From Sipunculus nudus (lineage: Eukaryota; Annelida; Sipuncula; Golfingiida; Sipunculidae): a DNA stretch of 64,000 nucleotides. This document shows positions 58,262 through 64,000 of this stretch, one piece after another. The translations under genes were made by a program, and so were the position numbers. Under the pieces are notes generated by a model. It was not told the DNA's origin, did no database searches, and was given only the letters and a program-made list of their open reading frames with translations. The DNA lies in NCBI GenBank assembly GCA_026874595.1, contig CM049314.1:14312729-14376728 (forward strand), read 5' to 3'. The stretch's first letter is position 1, and every line of letters begins with the position of its first letter.

Positions 58262-60188
58262 GGTTATGGCGTTGCGCATCGATATACATGGTTCCCACCT
58301 CAAAGACAGATGGATAAATTTTCGATAGAACCTCAAAGATTCGCTCTTATGTCTTAACGACAGGTCTCGACTCCTGAATTATTCATAGTCCTATGCATAT
58401 AAAAAAACTGATATCGAGCAGACTAGAAAGTAATATTCTTATGATATATTATGATATTTTATCCTCATAATTTTATCTTTATCCTCAAAGTAAGCGCTTC
58501 CTACACGTTATGGACATATCATAATTAACAAAGATAGCAATTCAGCTGTAACATACTTGAAGAGTTTACCCATGCAAGGCTTTTTAGTTTTTCATCGTTA
58601 CTCTTTAAGGGTGGTAGCATCAACAATTCATGATGAAAAATATTACTGAAATAGGAAATGAGACTGGTATCATATCTCAGCTGCATTATAGCGCTTCACG
58701 TTGTTACACTTCGCTCAGTCAGTTTCTGTAACCATTGGTCGACTTTTAAGAGTCAAAGTCAGTTAACTGAGCCGAGCATAGTGAATAGCCATACCGCTAA
58801 CGGTGATCAGTTTCCGAGACAAGGACTCGGTTCGTGACTGAGCCGGCTGGAGATGCGGGTGGTCAAAGGAATCACAGAATCAAATTACCCGCGTCTTCCT
58901 CAAATTATACAGAAAGCTGACATGTACCTGGCATATGTTGATTCTTTGATCTTTTGCCTCTTTGTTTTGTCCATGTTGGATTCAGTCGAGCCATAAACAT
59001 GGATGCCAGCCAGCATGGGGTATCGTTTCCGCCCCGTTAGCCGCAACGGAAAACCGGAAGTACTTGAGGCGAAAGTTTTGTGGAAATGTATCCAACTAAG
59101 TCGCTCAAGTGAACTTCAAAGACCTGACATGATATTCCTCAACAAAACACGAATCCTCATCTATATAGTACTCCATTAGTCCATACAGCCCTTAAGGACG
59201 AGTGTATTTTATTTTCAAGGTTAGTTATGACTGAAGATTAGTTATGATCGAGGAAACGCCGCTTACAACAAGAGTAATTCATCAGCTCGTCTTAGATAAA
59301 CCTCTGAAGGAACCATGCGCTTTTGTACAATTCTCATAACAGCTTTATTGTTAGGCGTGATGGATTCTGAATTCTCTTTCATTATGCGATAACACAGTTA
59401 ATATAAAAGCACTGCAAAGGTTCATTAATTAGGCTCAGATATCTGAGCATTCATAAAGATTTAAGTACAAGACAAAAGTCAGTTGTCTAATCCTACATAA
59501 ATAACCACGCGCTAGATAATTAGGCTTTCAAATTCTTTATGATTTCCAATTAGTCCTTCAAAAATAGCAGTCAAAACACAATCCAAGTTTAATCTTCAGC
59601 TCATGTTATTCAAAATTGTAATTTGCAATAAATTAAATTATTAATAATAAATATAGGCATATTTAATAGTTAAGAATTACAAAATTAGAAATGTGACTGT
59701 TAACTTGATTATGCCGATACACAATATCTTACTTGTAGCAAAAATATCTAAGTATTTTGAGATACAATTCCCTCAAAATATAGCACTCAATTAAGTTTTA
59801 AGTAAGTTGCAATAAGCTTGAAATATGTTGCAATAAAAAGTATATTCTAGATTATTCATATTGACATACACTTTAAAAAAATCAAAGACAACGTTTTAAC
59901 GTCGTATTACAAAAAAAGAACAGGTTATTTCAGCCAAAAAGAAGGTTGAATTTGATTATCAGTCTAATGTAAGATTACATATATCGCCATGTATCTATAG
60001 GGAAGTGTCCCAGGCAAAACTCCTTGGGGATAATTTACTAAATGAGCCGCTTAAAACGTAAAATAAAACTGAACACTAGAATTAAAAAAAAAACAAGACA
60101 TTACTTAAATTATATTCGAAGGAAGCATGGTAAATAAGCAAACAAAAGTATGAGGATGTTGTCATTAATTTTAAATAAGCGCATGAGA
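58262..60188. other. No gene identified
   Basis: 58.7-58.9 kb has imperfect inverted AACTGA/TCAGTT motifs. 59.4-59.9 kb is unusually AT-rich with TTAATTAG-like words, of a kind seen in conserved non-coding elements; that is only a guess. Confidence 0.4.
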
Positions 60189-60480
60189 GGGTGGTGGTGT
60201 AATGGTTTATGTGCCAGGCTCATGATCGAGAGTTCGTGAATTCGACACCCGTTCAGACGTCCACCGTGCCATGACCGCCAGACAAGGTCCCAGCCGCAAG
60301 TGTGCCTCTGCCCACCCAGCAGTAGAAATGGGTACCATTATATAATGGGAAGGTAACCCGGACTAGCGTCTCATCCGGGATAAGTTTAACTCCCGATTAA
60401 GTCGCTTCACACTACAGAAACCGTGATCAGCTCCGGCTTGATGGGCCAGTTAGGCTCGGGTGTAAAAGCCCCAGCCCTGA
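60189..60480 (+). mobile_element. tRNA-derived SINE (second family)
   Basis: Head GGGTGGTGGTGTAATGGTTT has a pol III A-box form and is followed by a degenerate B box (AGTTCGTGAATTCGAC). The ~220 bp GC-richer body (GTCCCAGCC, GGGTACCATTATA, CCGGGATAAG, GGCTTGATGGGCCAG) contrasts with the surrounding AT-rich DNA. Body differs from the SINE at 6.8 kb. Confidence 0.6.
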
Positions 60481-60805
60481 AACATGGCTGTTTCTTAATG
60501 GATCCTTAGAGTATTAACAATTTCATTATACTCGATAAAAAATCGATACATATATATATAGTGAAAGAAGCTTATACTTGGATAAAATTATTTATATATA
60601 GGGGTTTTATCTGAATTTAAACAACATTTGCATCGGTTTTAAATGAAGTTTTTTTTTCCTTAGGAGTGTTATCTCACCCTACAATGTACCCGCTCTCGTT
60701 GGTCCGATTATTAGCATTGGGAAAGAAAAGGTGTAATCACACCAAAGCGAGCGGTTGTCGCACGTTTAAATGCTAATCCTTAGTGGTAGGACCCAGTAAA
60801 TCCTG
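60481..60805. other. No gene identified
   Basis: Follows the SINE. TTCCTTAG at 60657 resembles a splice acceptor, but no confident reading frame follows. Confidence 0.4.
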
Positions 60806-61174
60806 CTATGCAAGGCAGCGGTTAAAGGCAAGGAGATCATGAACGACTGCTGTGTATAGCTGCTGCGTGGGGAGCGTTTCAGAGCCAGGTGCTTTTTTTC
60901 CCACTATGTCATCGAGGACGTGGGTAATAAATACTAACGAAAGAAGTTGATTAAGGCACAAACACCGGACCAGCTGAAACTCAAAATCAACGGCACCCGC
61001 TGCCACTTTGTCATGTCCATTTCCGGCCGGAAACGGAACCAAACGCCATTACTGCCTCCGAAATTTAAGAGCTCAACGGTCTCTGTGCTGAAATATGGCC
61101 AGAAAAAGCGACGGAAATTTTGTTCAGTACGTCGTAATTTATGGGGCTCAGTCATTCGCTGCATGCAGTTTTAA
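60806..61174. other. Open, GC-richer stretch on both strands, unidentified
   Basis: Plus strand reads LIKAQTPDQLKLKINGTRCH then FVMSISGRKRN; minus strand reads overlapping frames including THVLDDIVGKKAPGSETLPT. Neither is recognised. Could be a decayed transposon ORF or an exon; strand unresolved. Confidence 0.2.
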
Positions 61175-61745
61175 AAAAAGGTGGTTTTCTGAGATAAACA
61201 ACTGCTTTGAAAATGGTTATCTTGTATTTTTAAACATAGGTAAATCTTCTTTTTCATTTTTTTAAACGAAACACAAAAAGAATACCAAGTACGATATATA
61301 TATATATATAAACTGCTCCAAATGTTACATTCAAATTCACTTTTTACTTTTATAGAGTAGTACATGTATATCAATCACATGGCTGTTGTTTTATCTGTAC
61401 AATTAACATGATTTCGATTAGATCATTCTAAAAACAATGTGAGCTGTTTGAGATACACTATCAAAAGGAAATAGTTATAGGATCCGTACAAAAGAAATAC
61501 AATCATTTTCTATAAAAACATAAATGCACAATTTACAGTGCAAGACTATAACAACTAAAAAAAAGGAACTGAAACATAGTATAATGCCTTCCTGTTTGCT
61601 GAAATTTATTATTCGTGTTCAAATGCGCAAAGGCTGATAATATTCAATCTTAAAATAGAAATGTACTGAAAGAAAATCAAATTTATGGTCCATTCAAATT
61701 GAACATAATTATAAAATATAAATGACAATATTATTTGAATGAATA
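61175..61745. other. No gene seen
   Basis: AT-rich, with a short (TA)n tract at about 61294-61312. Confidence 0.6.
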
Positions 61746-62132
61746 TTACACTGTCGTGGATGAATTGCTGAAAAGGTTAAATAAAACCCAAAGACTCGGG
61801 GGACGTCGGCTACTGAAGGAAGAACCAATCGAAAAGAGAACAGCATTAAATACCGTGGCGTGACGGGGCGCAGTTCCGTTTAGTCGTACTAAACATTTGT
61901 GTTGGCTCAAGTCGCGGAACTCTAAACGGCCGCAGAGAGGATCCAGAGGGCCCACGGGTTTCTTATCACGGGAGATCACGCATATCGTTAGCGCAGCTTT
62001 CCGCGGGTTATATATCAAATTGATTGGTGGCGTTAGAAAGCTAAGTCTGTGCAAAAAGATATTTTCTATGGCTGTTCCCGAGAGAAAGATAACTTGCCAT
62101 CCGTGCTTTGGTGAATTCAATAAATTACCCAA
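61746..62132 (-). other. 128-codon open frame, unidentified
   Basis: Reads NPRKAALTICVISRDKKPVG, PLDPLCGRLEFRDLSQHKCL and LNGTAPRHATVFNAVLFSIG on the minus strand. An overlapping plus-strand frame (61897-62175) is also open. Higher GC than surroundings. No domain recognised; coding status uncertain. Confidence 0.2.
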
Positions 62133-63432
62133 ATACTATCAAAGTTTATTTTATCTAGTTTATTTTTCTACATGAAAATGCCCAAGTTTTATAAAATGCA
62201 TACCATGTCTATCTATCCGCTGATTTGGGCAGGTAATCGTTTTTGTAATTCAATTTAATGACCCTGAAAATTACTAACGTGTTTCGGAACTGACGCGAAC
62301 AGGGTTTTTCTTTACTTTTCAGTACATATAATTAACAAGTGTACATTTGCTATTAAACCAACCCTTCCTCTAAATGTATTATTTGTTATAAAGCACTGGG
62401 ATTATTGCTCTGTTAATGTTATGACTAAATTCCGGTGTCTTGTTTTATTTTAAGTGCATGAAACTGATTAATTATTGATTCCTTGAAAACACACTCTTCA
62501 CATTTGTTTTCCACATCCGATAAAAGCAGTTTCGTTTTCCGATGCACAACCACCGTCAGTATTTTTATTAATAACCATTTAAACATTCACTCGTGCACGA
62601 ACACTCCTGAGAAGATCTGCAATGTCATGCATTTGCTGCCATGTAGTGTTTCTTTGGCCTTATCTATCAATGTTAAAGTAACTGGAATATTCAGTAAAAA
62701 TATGTCATTCCTGAAGAATATTTTGGAAGAATTAAATAAAATGATTTACTGTTGAGAACTGCTTAAGAATTCATATACCCATGAAATGACGAGTGAATTT
62801 TTTTCGAAGTGGCAGAGTTTAATATCACGCGTTGTTGGCACCACCCAATATAGATCGTATACTGTCTACAGTTTGGTGTGGCCAATATGATAACCTTCGA
62901 GATCTACTAATGTTTCTCCCAAATATTATTATGCATTGAAGGTATGGATAGTTTATCAAATGTATCATTAAAGGGACTGATATCTGATCAAAGGTCCACT
63001 GATCTTTTGACCTTTCATATTTTGCCCGAGTCTATATAATAAAAATAATGTCATGGCATTACCGATAGTTAGTGTGAAAAATATTGATGTTTTATTTTAA
63101 GTGGAATATATACATATTAGCCTTAAAACATTCATTGAGTAGCCTAGTAATTAATGCTTTGGAGGTGATGTTAAGATTTTCTTTGACCCCCCCCCCCCCC
63201 CCAAAAAAATGTCTGGGATGTCTTAACCGGAGGAAGTTTTTTAAACCACTTATAAACGACACCTGGAGGCTATGTTATTACATATTAATCTTGCATGTGG
63301 TTATCCGCCGCCTCTTTCAAAAGTCTGCATACAGTGGACCAGTTTATAAAGTATGCCCAAAAATGTCCAGAGCTTGATATGTCAATAGTTTGGACCACCA
63401 CCCAAACGTCTCCAAGATATTAGTTGGAGTGG
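62133..63432. other. No gene identified
   Basis: AT-rich; a C-run of about 16 near 63187-63202. Confidence 0.5.
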
Positions 63433-63693
63433 TTATCTACCGAAACCAGAAACATTAAGGGAATGCAGCACTACATCACGTTGGCTGAAATTGGAGCAGC
63501 TAGCTACCTTCCTGCCGAGTATAAAGACAGAAATTCTTGACACGGGCCATTCATCTAGTGTAGGTAGGCTATATAACGATATGGGATTTTTTACCTTCTG
63601 GTATATGAGCTTAGCAGCTGACGCGGCCTGGCAAATATCACCTGGCTGGGCGCGTACTCCTTGGCTCAACTCGCGGATTAATATAAAATTCAA
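63433..63693 (-). other. 86-codon open frame, unidentified
   Basis: Reads RELSQGVRAQPGDICQAASA and LPTLDEWPVSRISVFILGRK on the minus strand; a plus-strand frame overlaps. May be a fragment of a repetitive element. The last 300 bp of the window show nothing further. Confidence 0.2.
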
Positions 63694-64000
63694 GCTCTAA
63701 TGGCGGAGGACTATATGATCGGATGGAGTAATTGGTCCGGCGACTTAAGTTTTTGATTGGAAAACTGATTCCTGTTATCAAGTGATAAAACTTGGTTTAT
63801 GACCGGGATACGGGTCACGTGACACGAATTATCCCGTCATTTCCAGATGATCTGATCCGTATGCATGTCAAAACAGTAAATCCTGTGAGGTTTTTCTCTA
63901 AGCCTCTAAGCTTGATGACATTTTAATTGTTGTTTATGAATTATGGAGCTGCAATAATTATACTGTTTATGCCGTGTATAATTTTCCATCCCAGCTGCGA

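Noticed and set aside
1-64000. CRISPR arrays, bacterial operons, viral genes, rRNA
   Set aside because: No regularly spaced identical repeats, no dense coding, and no such genes recognised; spliced exons and SINEs show it is animal DNA.

Overview
The window is animal genomic DNA: AT-rich, full of microsatellites, with long introns and a high load of short non-autonomous transposons. Repeat style (Helitron-derived elements with ~150 bp internal tandem units, tRNA-derived SINEs, a paired repeat ending in GGACGGAC iterations) suggests a lophotrochozoan, most likely a bivalve mollusc. That organism call is inference. No bacterial operon, CRISPR array, rRNA or organelle DNA was seen.

The one gene I can identify with confidence is on the minus strand: the 5' half of a K+-dependent Na+/Ca2+ exchanger (NCKX, SLC24A family). 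Seven coding exons were assembled at 26229..26037, 16048..15899, 13020..12837, 8308..8251, 6756..6557, 5529..5393 and 3745..3678. All junctions have GT/AG sites and matching phases, giving 990 nt and an unbroken 330 residues from a well-placed ATG. The model covers a signal-anchor segment, an extracellular loop with an N-glycosylation sequon, the whole alpha-1 repeat with its catalytic Glu, the following membrane helices, and most of the cytosolic loop. The alpha-2 repeat and stop codon must lie beyond the left edge. A splice acceptor four bases upstream of the ATG implies at least one 5' UTR exon further right, which I could not place.

The introns (1.0 to 10 kb) hold a SINE, several terminal-inverted-repeat elements and two Helitron-type elements. 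From about 26.3 kb to the right edge I find no confidently identifiable gene: microsatellites, a decayed LINE 3' end, further MITEs, another Helitron-type element, another SINE, and a few open stretches (51.7-52.5, 60.8-61.2, 61.7-62.1 and 63.4-63.7 kb) that could be exons but match nothing I know.

Most notable: Helitron 3' ends (hairpin then CTAG, with A/T target context) in two element families, one with two nested 5' termini sharing one 3' end; a 575 bp element with perfect 22 bp inverted repeats and many copies of a GTGGGTTCAC-like motif; at least eleven copies of the CRE palindrome TGACGTCA; and four RFX-type X-box palindromes. I found no convincing new multigene system.
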